The notes under the pieces are model-generated. The model did not search any database. It had not been told where the DNA came from and saw nothing but the letters and a program-made list of their open reading frames with translations. Positions 47,566 to 58,484 of a stretch of 64,000 nt of DNA are shown one piece after another. A program made the translations under genes and the position numbers. Within the stretch, counting starts at the first letter, position 1; each line of letters begins with the position of its first letter. The DNA lies in the NCBI GenBank assembly GCA_950295325.1, contig OX485808.1, positions 27,860,527-27,924,526 on the forward strand, given 5' to 3'. This stretch comes from Polytrichum commune (taxonomy: Eukaryota > Streptophyta > Polytrichopsida > Polytrichales > Polytrichaceae).

Positions 47566-50009
47566 GGATGGCAATACTATGGTGGATCAGAAGAAATCGA
47601 GTATAACCATCCCAGATTATGAGATTTACCATCGAATGGAATCCCTTCTCTCCGAAGTGGACGCACTTGTCGACCGCCACCCGAGGATTATGCGAAGAGA
47701 AGTGGTTTCGAAGGCCGTGGATGGCTATTCCACAAATATGAGTATCATAACGGTATCCACAGGCGGATTCAACGACCAAAGAATTGAAGGTAGCCTCCGC
47801 CTTCTGGTGAATTTCGGAGAGCACGCACGGGAGCTTGTAACCTCGGAGATGGCTCTTCGAGTGTTGCAAATCCTGGCAGGCGAACGCAACATTACATCAT
47901 CATCATCCGAAGGGGATGGCGAACAACAACTCACCAACCTCTTGCCCTTGCTTGTTCTGAAGATTATCCCCATGGAGAATGTGAATGGGCGGGTGAAAGT
48001 GGAGGCTGGGGATTTTTGCGAGCGCAAGAATGGGCGAGGGGTTGACACTAACAGGAATTGGGGTGTCGATTGGGGGAAGAAGGAGAAGGATTATGATGCA
48101 AATGAGGAGTATCCTGGTACATCGCCATTCAGTGAGCCTGAGACCCAGATACTGCGGGAAGTTGTCAGGGAGTTTGCTCCCCATGTATGGATGAATGTGC
48201 ATTCGGGCATGGAGGCATTGTTTATGCCCTATGACCATAAGAGGATGGTGCCCAGCGATGTAGGCGGGGTGGCCGTGGCGGAGATGCTGCAGCTTGTCAA
48301 CGAGTTGCATTGTGATGGCAGATGTGCTGTAGGATCTGGTGGCACCTCTGTGGGTTACCTCTCGCATGGCACCGCCACTGACTATGTATATGATGTCTCC
48401 AAGGTGAGCAAAACTTGTTTATCCTCAACATATGTGGAAGTCGGTACTGTATATGAATATGTCATGGTTAAGGTCGACCATGATCTGTTGCAGCAATCCT
48501 TCAGCTGAAAAACGGATAGGAATAGCACAATGTCTTAAACCTATGTTTCCTCAAGCTCCTCGATCATGGCAATATAGAGCTCAAGGATTGCCATGATCTG
48601 TTGCACCCATCCTTGAGCTCAAAAATGGAAAGAAATAACTCAATGGTCTTAAAACCATGATTCCTCAAGCTCCTTAATCGTGGCAATTTGGAGCTCGAGG
48701 ATTGCCATGATCTGTTGCAGCAATCCTTGAGCTCAAAAAATACGATGGAATAGCTCAATGTTATAACCCTCTGTTTCCTCCTGGTTCACATATCTGTGCA
48801 AGAAGTTCCAAGGTGAGCAAAGTCAGTCTTTTCCTCAACATAGATGAAAGTCGGTAATATGTAAGAATATTTCAGGGTGAAGATTGTCCTTTTTCTGTTG
48901 TAGCAATCCTTTATCTGCAAAATTGAAAGGAATAGCTCAATGTCCTAAATCCACGTTTCCTCCTTGTTCACATAGCTGTGCAAGAAGTTTCTCAATGTGC
49001 TGTTGATCTTCACCACAGGAAACCTTTATAAATGTTTAATGAGACCAGATTTCTGATCTGACTCATTGGCCCAAGAAGTGATGTTGACTTCAGGGTACTA
49101 GACACCTCTTCATTCTTGTATTCTGTTGCAACAATCCTTGAGCTGAAAATTGGAAAGGAATAGTTCACTGTCTTAAACCTATGTATCTCTTGGTTGACAT
49201 TGCTTTGCAAGAAGTTCCTCAAAATGCTGTTGATTCTCACCACGCAAACCCTGAATAAACCTCCAATGAGACCAGATTTGTGAACTGATTTATTGACTGA
49301 AGAAGTGACGTTGACTTCTCTTTCATACTTGTATTTTGCATGTCTTAAGCATCTGCCTTGTGCATCTACTGACAGGTGTGGACCAAATTATCAGTAGGGC
49401 ATTTGCACCTTGAATTCTCCCAAATACATCCTGTCATCCATATTGGCAAGAAGTGTCTTTCGAATAACCTATCCAGATGAGGTTGTTCCTGGGCTTGCTT
49501 TGAGCTTATGTAAAGTTTCATGTCATGTTTTGAAGGTACCTGTGGCGCTCACTCTAGAGATTTTTGGTGACGAAGCTGCTCCCAATGAGGACTGCTTCCG
49601 CATGTTTAATCCTACCACAAACAAGCAGCTAGAGAGTGTTATATCCAAATGGTCTGCCATATTCTTTTCTCTTTTGTCAAACCTCCCCCCTACCCTGCTG
49701 AAGATGCCAAACCGAAGGTCAGGATCTTTTTGGTGGGCCAAATCCAACCCAGCCATTCAGGATGCAAGCCTTGTCAACCAACTGATGGCCATGTATATGA
49801 ATGACAAGCCCAAGAAATTGGGGCGTGTTTGGCATGGACTGGATGCAATGGCAGATGGCTCAAGAACTGCAGATATGCAGACATCCCTGCAGTTTTATTT
49901 TATGTTTTGTGTCCTGCTGCTCATACTGAGCTGGTTTCGATGCAGTAGATATTTCAAACGATTTCTTGTTCGCATCTGTCCACGCTCATGGTTATATTTT
50001 TTCACATAG
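47492..50009 (+). CDS. M14 zinc carboxypeptidase, secretory, C-terminal membrane anchor
   Basis: A metallocarboxypeptidase that trims C-terminal residues. Exons 47492-48403 and 49536-50009 join in phase 0 (DVSK|VPVALTLE) to give 461 aa. Signal peptide residues are about 1-22 (GLLVAVLVIIFL). Zinc ligands are H111 and E114 in GEHARE, with H237 in NVHSG. N187-R188 in DTNRNWGVDWG bind the substrate carboxylate. The catalytic glutamate is E312 in LTLEIFGDE, at the start of exon 2. A hydrophobic segment at about 422-438 (FYFMFCVLLLILSW) followed by basic residues makes a type I membrane anchor. Plants have a small conserved family of such M14 proteins with the same TATDYxYD...FEIYGD junction, as I recall. 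An upstream in-frame ATG (47450) would put 14 residues before the signal peptide and is less likely. The intron is 1132 bp and repeat-rich. Confidence 0.93.
48404..49535 (+). repeat. Repeat-built intron of the carboxypeptidase gene
   Basis: The intron is made of nested duplications. 'ccatgatctgttgcagcaat' and variants recur at 48478, 48588 and 48706. A larger unit starting at the exon border (ccAAG|GTGAGCAAA at 48401) recurs at about 48810, with the donor context copied. A block of about 225 bp around 'tgcaagaagtt...aatgagaccagattt' at 48970-49115 recurs at 49195-49335. Only the first GTGAGC donor keeps the reading frame into exon 2. Confidence 0.85.
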
Positions 50010-52670
50010 AGGGCTGGTGTTTCATCTCAACAAAGTTGAGACACTCCTAATGTCATCTGGTTTTACTTCTCAATGGTGTGCTAGTGTGACTGGAGCTATC
50101 CTTGGGGTGGATAATTTGCACCTACATCTAGGCTCAGGAGCATGGAAGTCATAACAGTTTCAGGCTCACTAATTTGCACCCACTTCTTGCAACTGGAGCC
50201 ATTGCACTGACAATCTTGGCTCCTGAAACTTTGGGAATGATCTCCTCTGGTTAGTTTTATACTTGTCATTTTATCTCTTTCTATATTATGTACACATAGG
50301 AATCAGCAGAATACTGCATGCCAAACAAGCCTACTTTTGTGTTCTAACACTGAATATTTTGAGAACAAGGTCTGTAGGGGTTGCAATGAATTCCTTGGAG
50401 AAGCTGTAGTATTTGTAAGTTCGTGGTTCACGTACTAGCATCACTCATTTTTCATATATGACCCTGTCTCAGAGCAGACACTGTTGATTTCTTGGTCTGA
50501 CTAGGACATTGAAGGTTATTCTATTCTCAACCCTTTTAACCATGATATGCAAGCTCATAGGTTTATTTTGGCAGGTTTCAAGAGAAGGGACAAGTAAACA
50601 ATGCCAAACACCACATTGGTCTTTCACCTTGAACATTCTTCCGCCCCTGTTGTTAAGTACCTTGGTAGACAGCTTAAGGTACATCTAAATCTATTCTGGA
50701 TGCATCAGCCTTGCATCTCTATACATCCAAATTGGAGAGTAAAATCTCGAGCATGTTTTGTTGAGTAATTAATAACACTGGCTTTACTGATATTGGTGCA
50801 TTTTTTGGGGGATCTGCTCAAATTTGAGCTTAGTTAATATTGAGGCTTTATTGCAGATTTTGTTTGTCAGTTGTGTGCTAGATGCACCATATAAATGGAT
50901 TTTCTTTGAGGTGCATTCTAGAGCTTAGATGGGAATTATAATGAGTGGTACTTTGCAATTTATCTTGAAATTGTGGAGATGTGGAACACTGCATCAGGTA
51001 GCATTATACATCTTTGTGATACGTATATTCTCTAGAGTAGTCATAGATACATCAATATCCTTGCAAGTTGGGATGTCTTGGTGCACTGTAGATAGATTTT
51101 GTAGCTTGTAAGTTGAAACCCTAATATCTGGTGGTCGGTACCCGGGATGCAAGGGGACGGTTCTACAACCGAACTGGGTGGGATCATGGAGGTGGTCATG
51201 TTGGGCTTTGGTCTTGCTTGGGTCTAGTTCCCAATTATGTTGTTTTGGTTCTAGCCAATGAAGATGGGGGTCTTCATCATATGCAAGGTCATCATACACG
51301 ATGCCTAGGGATCGATTTAAGAAAGCTAGTGGTTTTGGATTTGAGTATTTATCAAATATTGAAATTGAGGCTATTTTTCTTTCTTTCTTTAGTAATGACA
51401 ATATTAAGTTGGTGGCAGAGAGTAGACAAACGACAAACATTCTCAAATCAGCGCTCAAGCTTTTAATTATATGTCCCATGCATGCAATATTCTTGCAAGG
51501 AACGATCTCAGAGTCTTCTCATTTGATTGTAAGGGAGAACACAGTGTTCACTAACTCGGGTTATTTTGACTGTTTTCCAAATTCTGACAATGTTGTTAAT
51601 TGCACAAAAACCTCATGAGGAGGATGAAACAAGTGGTCGAGCCAGCAGCGTATTTTGTTTGGTGTGACTAAGACTTCTATATTTTGCGCTTCCACGAATG
51701 TGGGGTACAAGTATTTGGAGAAAAATAAGTTTGACCAACCATGATACAAATGTTAGGGTGGTATGAAATTATTTACACACACCCATGCCCAGGGGTGGAC
51801 TCTCCATACCACGCACGCACTAACATGAGTGTAAGAAGGGGTGTTATTTTGAGGCAATAGCATACATAGTATACATAAGGGAGAGGTATTAGTTTTCTCT
51901 AGCGTGTACATTTAGAAAGGCTATTAAATGTTTTGAAGTAAAAGATAGATGTTCAAAAGGGGGCCGTAAGATTTAGAGAAAAAATTGACATTAGATGCCG
52001 TAGTTTCATTCAATTCACATTTTCATTCAGTATTGTCATATGCTCATAATCCTCAATGACCACCATGTATGTTTTTATCAGGGTTTGCATTTGAATTTTA
52101 ACATTTTACAAACTATAGAGGCTGGAGCACTCATGGACATGATCAACGAATATTATTTTAATTATAACTAAGGAAAATATCCAGCTCATGAACATGACGA
52201 TGTTGCGCTGCTCAATGAGGATCATGAAGAATCAAATGACTAGTGGATGTCATTAATCTCTGTGAACCCTAAACCAGTTGAGTTGTGTGTTGTTGTGGAT
52301 CTGATGATGGTCCTGAAGAAGCACACATGGATTGGATTACTTTCGCAAAATTATTGGATGTGCAAAGTGAAATTGAACTTGTGCATCTTCTTGATACTGA
52401 GCATGGACCAAGTATTGTTGCCACTAGTATTGATCCGAGTCCTGTAAAATATGATGAGGGTATGGTTTACAAACTTCAGCCCTCCCATGCTGCCAGTGAG
52501 CTTACAATTGATCAAGTTTTGGTGAACACCCCACTGATAGTGTGTAATGTAGTGATGGCGCTGAACAATGACGAGCCAAATATTGATTGACTCAGTTTGT
52601 AGAAGTGCTGATGCAGAATATCGGTATTGAACTCCATGATCTTGATCAGTTGCAGCCAGGGTTCGGGAGA
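50010..52670. other. Carboxypeptidase 3' flank and spacer
   Basis: The first few hundred bases are probable 3' UTR. Overlapping frames at 50994-51479 (-, 161 codons) and 51131-51618 (+, two frames) show no recognised motif. The plus strand around 52170-52590 has short acidic open stretches that may be retroelement remains. Nothing can be named. Confidence 0.4.
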
Positions 52671-52679
52671 TTTTTGAGC

Positions 52680-52874
52680 TCAACCAACTAAAATCCACCC
52701 CTTCACAACTTCTACCGGTTCTTTCACGATTTGACCAGTTGTAAACTTTTTGCCATTAACTTGGACCGGCCAATATCCTATATTCTTTTCCAAGTGCCGG
52801 CTGATTTCCTCTTCATTGTAATGACAGCTGGCCAGAAACTTGGGCATTGATAAGTAAGCCGGTATTCCAATGTA
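52680..52874 (-). other. Unassigned minus-strand exon-like frame
   Basis: A 64-codon frame ending in TGA at 52680 reads like conserved protein: GIPAYLSMPKFLASCHYNEE, then SRHLEKNIGYWPVQVNGKK and TGQIVKEPVEVVKGW. An ATG at 52847 would allow a 55-residue product, but the frame is more like a last exon. Upstream on the minus strand, 53015-53070 (RPRYDRRVNPRPSTG) and 53150-53345 (MEDLRGDLDNVQ..., WLFSHPQRYLSGRFPLERED) also look coding-like. They need a frameshift or unseen introns to join. I recognise no family, and a decayed spliced gene is my best guess. Confidence 0.35.
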
Positions 52875-54096
52875 GCAAAATTATATCTACAAACAACATA
52901 CACCATTCAACAACAACGTCCAAAGGAACATATCAACATACAACAATAATATGTAATGATATCAACATCCAACAACAATGACCAACAATTTATCCATAGT
53001 AGGAGTTGAACCTGTAATAACCCATCAACCGGTTGATGGCCGTGGATTTACTCTTCTATCATACCTAGGTCTGAAAACCTCGTATTAGATTTGAGGCCAC
53101 AACATGATAAAAGAGTAACCTAACATATCATACTATATACAAAAATGGAAATTCATCAACTGTTAGTGTCAAAATCACCAGTATCATCTTCACGTTCAAG
53201 AGGAAAACGCCCTGAAAGGTATCTCTGTGGATGTGAAAACAACCATCTAAACTTTGTAGAGTTCCTTCATAAAGCTATGGCTTCCATTTGTACGTTATCA
53301 AGATCACCACGAAGATCTTCCATAGACACACTCATAATACATTCTAAGCGCTAGCCGTCAACAATGAAATGCAATAAGGAAGCAAAAGCTTCGCCTGTTT
53401 GACATTCACCAAATCGCTACAAGCTTACAACGAACACATAACCTAAACCCTAGAACCAAATGATATCTGGCCCTAGATGAATCAAACATGATGAAATCCA
53501 CCTATTTCATAATTCATACAGGTAATAATCCTCCTCCTAAAAATGGTAGTTGGTTGAAATCCGTTATTTAAAAATAAAAATAAAACACCGGTTTCACATC
53601 CTCCACTTTTCCAATTCAACTGGACTTTTCACAAAACCAACCGGCCGCCATTACACTAAATACCGGTTCTCCCCAGATATTGGTTGCGGCACATGGACAA
53701 ACTCCACGAAGAATACAACATGAACTCCAACATGAACGCTCAAGATGAGGGTTTGAATGAAGTTTCACAAGTAGCCAATTGACTTCGAATTTTTTTGAAA
53801 CACCATGCTTGCTATGGTGAACCACAAGTATACAACCTGCCAATTGGATGACAAGTTAATGATGAAACTACTACCACAAACAATGATCTCATATTTGAGA
53901 GTCTCTTGAATCATATGCAAAAAGGTGACTTCAAAAAGCATTGTGGTCATCACCACACTAGCATCACTTGACACTCAACATGCAGTCTAAAATAAGTGGG
54001 TCTTAATCGGGTGCTTTTTGCTTGTAGGATATGAAATACACAACTAGTGCACGATGATTAACAAATTCAAACCGTGCATGTAGCCATTTTCCCCAT

Positions 54097-54165
54097 TGTT
54101 TTTTTGGAGCTTATATGAATATCTTATTCATTGCCATTGTGAAGATTCTTTCATAACATTACTAA
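54097..54165 (-). repeat. Dispersed repeat family R, inverted fragment
   Basis: The reverse complement reads 'gaatcttcacaatggcaatg', 'aataagatattcatataagc' and 'tccaaaaaa', the 3' part of family R. It abuts the left end of MITE B. Confidence 0.55.
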
Positions 54166-54850
54166 GGGCCAAGTTCCATGTGCCGGTCCGGGTCCGTTTT
54201 TTTCAAAATAAATGGGTGGGCTGGTGAAAAGAGGGTGGTGCCATGTGCCCATCCCTCTCACCCAAGGACCGGTGCCCCCCATGGATGGGTGTCCCACATT
54301 TTGTGTTGTGGAAGAACGGGTGCCAAAGGACCGGCGGTCCTAACGGTAACGTGAAGGACATGTGCCGGTTAGAGAGCTATGGTGACCAGATCGGCCGGTC
54401 ACCTAGGGTATTTTATGATATTTTACGATATTTTTAGAAACTAAATTTCAACAATAAATATAATTATTTATATAATAATAATATTTAAAATAATATTTTG
54501 GTATCATTTAGGTGTTACAGTTAAATTCCCCTAAAATAAACACATAATTATTTCATTTTATGTAGTAGTTATATTGATAATTAAATTATCAATTAGGGGT
54601 ATGGAAATTGATATGCAAATCAAATATGAAAAGTTCAATGAGGATGACCTCCATTGCCGGTCACCTTCATAAAGTGTCATGTCTTACGTATCACCAAATT
54701 TAGTTAGAAAGTAGGAAATCCCAATAAACCGGCACCCCACATAGAAGTACCCTTCCAAAAAACGGGTGACATCACCCATTTTTTGGATGATGTCACCCGT
54801 TTCTCACCCATCCAAAAAACGGACCGGGACCGGTACATGGAACTTGGCCC
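54166..54850. mobile_element. MITE family B (PIF/Harbinger-like), 685 bp
   Basis: Terminal inverted repeats of about 37 bp with two mismatches. Both ends read inward start GGGCCAAGTTCCATGT, then RCCGGTCCSGGTCCG and a T run. TAA flanks both sides (54163-54165 and 54851-54853), again inside a CTAAG context, as in family A. The GGGCC start is typical of Tourist/PIF-type ends. Internal subterminal repeats of 'aaaaaacgggtgacatcaccc' form a further palindrome near 54755-54830. No transposase frame is present. Confidence 0.85.
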
Positions 54851-54899
54851 TAAGCCTACCCCCTCTGCACCCTTTTTAAAGGGGGAGGGATAGGCCTAG

Positions 54900-56860
54900 G
54901 TTAAGATCACATAATAAGAAAATTAAAATTGACGCTCATTGCGTCAGCATGTAAGCTTGTTCATGAGATCGCATGCCATTGGCAAGATTCCTGGGCCCGC
55001 GATACTCAGGGCCGACACTTACTTAGCCAGCTAGTGCCGAGCTCCATGTAAGGTCCTGTTGGTGAACATATTATGTTTTCTTCCTTTTGATTTAAAATCG
55101 GTTACATAATGAATGTGTTACAAATGAATAGTGTTAAGCTTGAATATTGTTCGTAAATGTGGCCCAACATAAAAGGGCCATTATTCTCGCAAAATTCTTG
55201 GCCCCACGGTGCAATGGCTTTGATGATGAGAAATGTTATGCTTTCTCAACAAATGATCGTATATCCCTCTGCCCCCCAATTATGTTGGTTATGGAACCTA
55301 AAATGGTCAAAAATTTTAGCAAGCAATTCAATCTCTTTTTAACACATGTGCTTTTGCGGTCCATTCTTAGATTTACACCTACCACAACCACTCAAAAATA
55401 TAGGTGTTCGTTAAGATGAGAAACATATCCATGCCTGCTTGCCTTAGTAGATCTAGGCTCAAGTACAATTTTATGCAAGTGATGCTACAAGATATGTACT
55501 TTTTCATCTTTTTTTCTGAAATTTCTTTGCAAATGTTGTTGTTGTGAATAAGATTTTGTTTGGTCTATGGGATTTGTTCCAATGATTGCATTTATGTGAT
55601 ATAATATAGTTGAATTCATGTCATTTTTGAGAGCACAAATCTCTTCTCTATTCAACCATTTTGACACAAAATGTGTTGCTTATTACAAGTCCTAGATGAC
55701 ATTTTGTGTAATGGACCATGTCAAAAAGACCCCCTATGTGGAGGAGGAAGATTGGGTTGATCGTTTTTTTTTTTGTCACTGTATCATTCATAAAAATTTA
55801 ATAAAAAGAAGCTTCATTTCTTTTATTTACTTGTTTCAAATTTAATCAATTATAGGAGTTGAAAGTAATCTTATGAAATCCATCGTTCTTTAAATCTTAG
55901 ACTAGGCGATTGCACTAAAAAAATACAATGAAAAAAACTGGAAGTAAACAACATGATAGTTTTGGAAATTAACTATATGTGCACTCGGAGTACGCTCAAA
56001 AGGATATAACCATAGGTAACTAGGCCAAAAAGGAACCTCCTAAAGTAATATAAATTCAGATATCTATGTTTGATGTTTTTTTTCAAGTTGAGGTAATGTT
56101 ACTTTTGAGAAACTACCTAGATTATATCAAGCTTTTTAGATAAATACCTTCATAAGGATCGATAGATTAGTCTTTAATAAATGCATGTACATGACAAACA
56201 TGATGGATGAGTGGCAATAAAGTTTCTAAACTAGGATATATGTTAATCTAGTATATATTCCTAAAGGTTGTAAAATGACAAAAAAGGAACACATGATCTA
56301 AAAAAACAAGATCCACCTTTCACTCTTAGTTAAAAGCCTTTACATGTATTACGATTGTTATCAAATAGACATTGTGTGAAATCAAAAGGTAGGGTGCTAG
56401 CATTCTTACTTAAGGTTATGGAATGCAAAGTAAGTAGATCCAAAAAAAACAAATTGTTTTATCAGTATTAAAAGATCGGATTTCTACATATGTTCATTTA
56501 AAAATATTTCATACTTGTAAGGAGTGTAAGTTTGGGTGTTTTGTGAACCAATTTCAAAGACATCTTATTGCTCAATAGTAGAAGAGCACTCTGAGTTGAC
56601 TTGGCTAAAGGGATCACTTTCACATGACAATTTGTTTCAAAAACAAACATAGTAATGCCTAAAACACCAAGGAAGATCTTGCACTTTTGTTTGAGTTACC
56701 TCTAAGATAATCTACCACCTTAAAGGTTTGCATAGAATTGTTGTGGATATTAAGGTAGGCGTACCTAATTCAGTTATTGATCTTAGTTGGACATCTCTAT
56801 TTGAATGGTATGTGGTCAAGTTTGCCTCTAAAAACGGATACCGAAAAGATGTGTGTTTAA
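54900..56860. other. Gene-free spacer
   Basis: AT-rich, no recognised exon. Frames of 60-90 codons lack motifs. Confidence 0.45.
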
Positions 56861-56869
56861 AAAAGATTG

Positions 56870-57130
56870 CACTATGTGCTCAAAATATGATAAGCAATCT
56901 AAGTTCAATAGTAAACACATTGAGGAGACTTATATGACCGTTTGATGAGCATGCAAATATTCACTTTAATGATGAAATAAGATATTCACATGAGCTCCAA
57001 AAATCATAAGGAAAGTGCAGGCTACAGCTTGGATTTGGATTTGCTAACCATGTTGTTCTAATCTAATCGCACATTTCATATCCGAGGAGAAATGGGCTAG
57101 TTGGAAAAAGTAACCATTTAAGACCCATCT
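56870..57130 (+). repeat. Dispersed repeat family R, long copy
   Basis: Shares with 44840-45065 the order 'ctcaaaatatgata', 'ttcaatagtaaacacatt', 'ttcactttaatgatgaa', 'gatattcacatgagctccaa', 'tttgctaaccat' and 'taaccatttaagacccatct'. This copy best defines the 3' part of the family. Confidence 0.7.
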
Positions 57131-57369
57131 ATCTGAAGTTGTTGTAAAGTCTGGCTTGGCAGCAGAGTCCATCTGCACTCGAAGTTTGAGAGCAAATGGA
57201 ATGGGCGAGTCACACTGATCAGGAAGAAACTCACATTGATGCTGTGAACTTGTGAATGGAAGGCGTGCAATTGTGACGAGACTTGTTTTTTTATTGCATG
57301 TCAAGAAGTCACTGCGGTGGAGCCTACAGAATTTGGGATCAGGGTTCAAGAGTTTCGAGTTCCTCAAGA

Positions 57370-58400
57370 TTGAGGTAAGGGATTGTATATGGGGACGACA
57401 GTCGAGGAGTTCCAGTGAAATCTGTCATTATTTCGAGAAGTGTAATCGCGTGTGATGTTGATTATGGAATTTTGGGTTTGGCTTTAGGTTTTAGGGTTTA
57501 GAGCGCATCCTGTAAAGACAGACGTGCGTATCTACTGGAAGGATTATAGCGAATCGTGTCATTGTTTCGAGAATTCTGCCATATTTAGTCCCTTCAACAA
57601 TGACAACTTTGATAAATAGGAATCTGGGTTTAGGATTTAGGGCTCGTAGCTTCCAGTCACTGAAGATTGGGGTAAGGGAGCGCATACTGTAAAGACCGAC
57701 GTTGGTATCTACCGGAAGTATCAAAGCCAAATTTTGCCATTCGTATCCAGAATTCTCATTGCTTGATATGTTGATTATGGGAGTTTGGTTTTGGGGTTTT
57801 GAGCTCATGGCTTCCAGTCTCTGAAAATTGGGGTAAAGACAGACGTGGGTATCTACTGGAAGGATTATAGGGCAATGCTGACCCTGTTTCGAGAATTTTC
57901 ATTGCCTGTGATGTTGATTTTGGGTATAGGGTTTAGGGCTCATGGCTTCCAGTCTCTGAAGATTGGGGTAAAGCAGCGCATACTGTAAAGACAGACGGTG
58001 GGGTCTGCTGGAAGTATTATAATGAATGCTGGTATTGTTACGAGAATTCTCATTGCTTGTGATGTTGATTAGTGGGATTCAGGGTTTAGGGTTTAGGGTT
58101 CATGACTTCCAGTCTCAGAAGATTGGGGTGAGGGAGCGCATACTTTAAAGACTTGGAATTCTATTGGAATAATTGTAGAAAATAATTTCATGGTTTCGAG
58201 AATTCTTAACGCTTGTGATGTTCAATACGGGAGTTTGGGTTCAGGGTTTAAAACTCATTGCCTTCAGTCTCTGAAGATCGAGGCATGGGAGCACATCCTG
58301 TGAAGACGGACTTGTGTTTCTTCTAAGAGGATCTTAGCAATTGTTGTCATTGTTTCAAATTCTCATTGCTTGTGATGTTGATTACGGGAGTTGTAATTAT
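57370..58400 (+). repeat. Degenerate tandem array of about 150-bp units before the exonuclease gene
   Basis: The anchor 'tttcgagaattct.attgcttgtgatgttgatta' or a variant recurs at about 57431, 57565, 57744, 57887, 58037, 58194 and 58352, with spacings of 134-179 bp. Each unit also has 'tgtaaagacagacgtgggtatctactgga', 'cttccagtctctgaagattg' and a telo-box-like 'gggtttagggtt'. Near 58081-58102 the TTTAGGG motif is repeated about 2.5 times in perfect tandem. The array ends about 85 bp before the start codon. Confidence 0.85.
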
Positions 58401-58484
58401 TGACCTATATGTATGGCAACGCGCAGATATGAAGGACCTTTGGCGTGAAAAGGATTTGAGAACCTAGCAACAAGAGAGAAGAGC

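Noticed and set aside
47246-47869. 207-codon minus-strand open frame
   Set aside because: It lies antisense to the leader repeats and first exon of the carboxypeptidase, whose catalytic motifs are on the plus strand. Its sequence has no motif and is explained as a shadow.
50994-51479. 161-codon minus-strand frame
   Set aside because: It overlaps two plus-strand frames of similar length, has no recognisable domain, and includes AT-rich stretches typical of spacer. A real exon cannot be excluded, but nothing supports it.
58081-58102. Interstitial telomere or chromosome end
   Set aside because: Only about 2.5 TTTAGGG units are present. Telo-box-like motifs are common in plant promoters and leaders.
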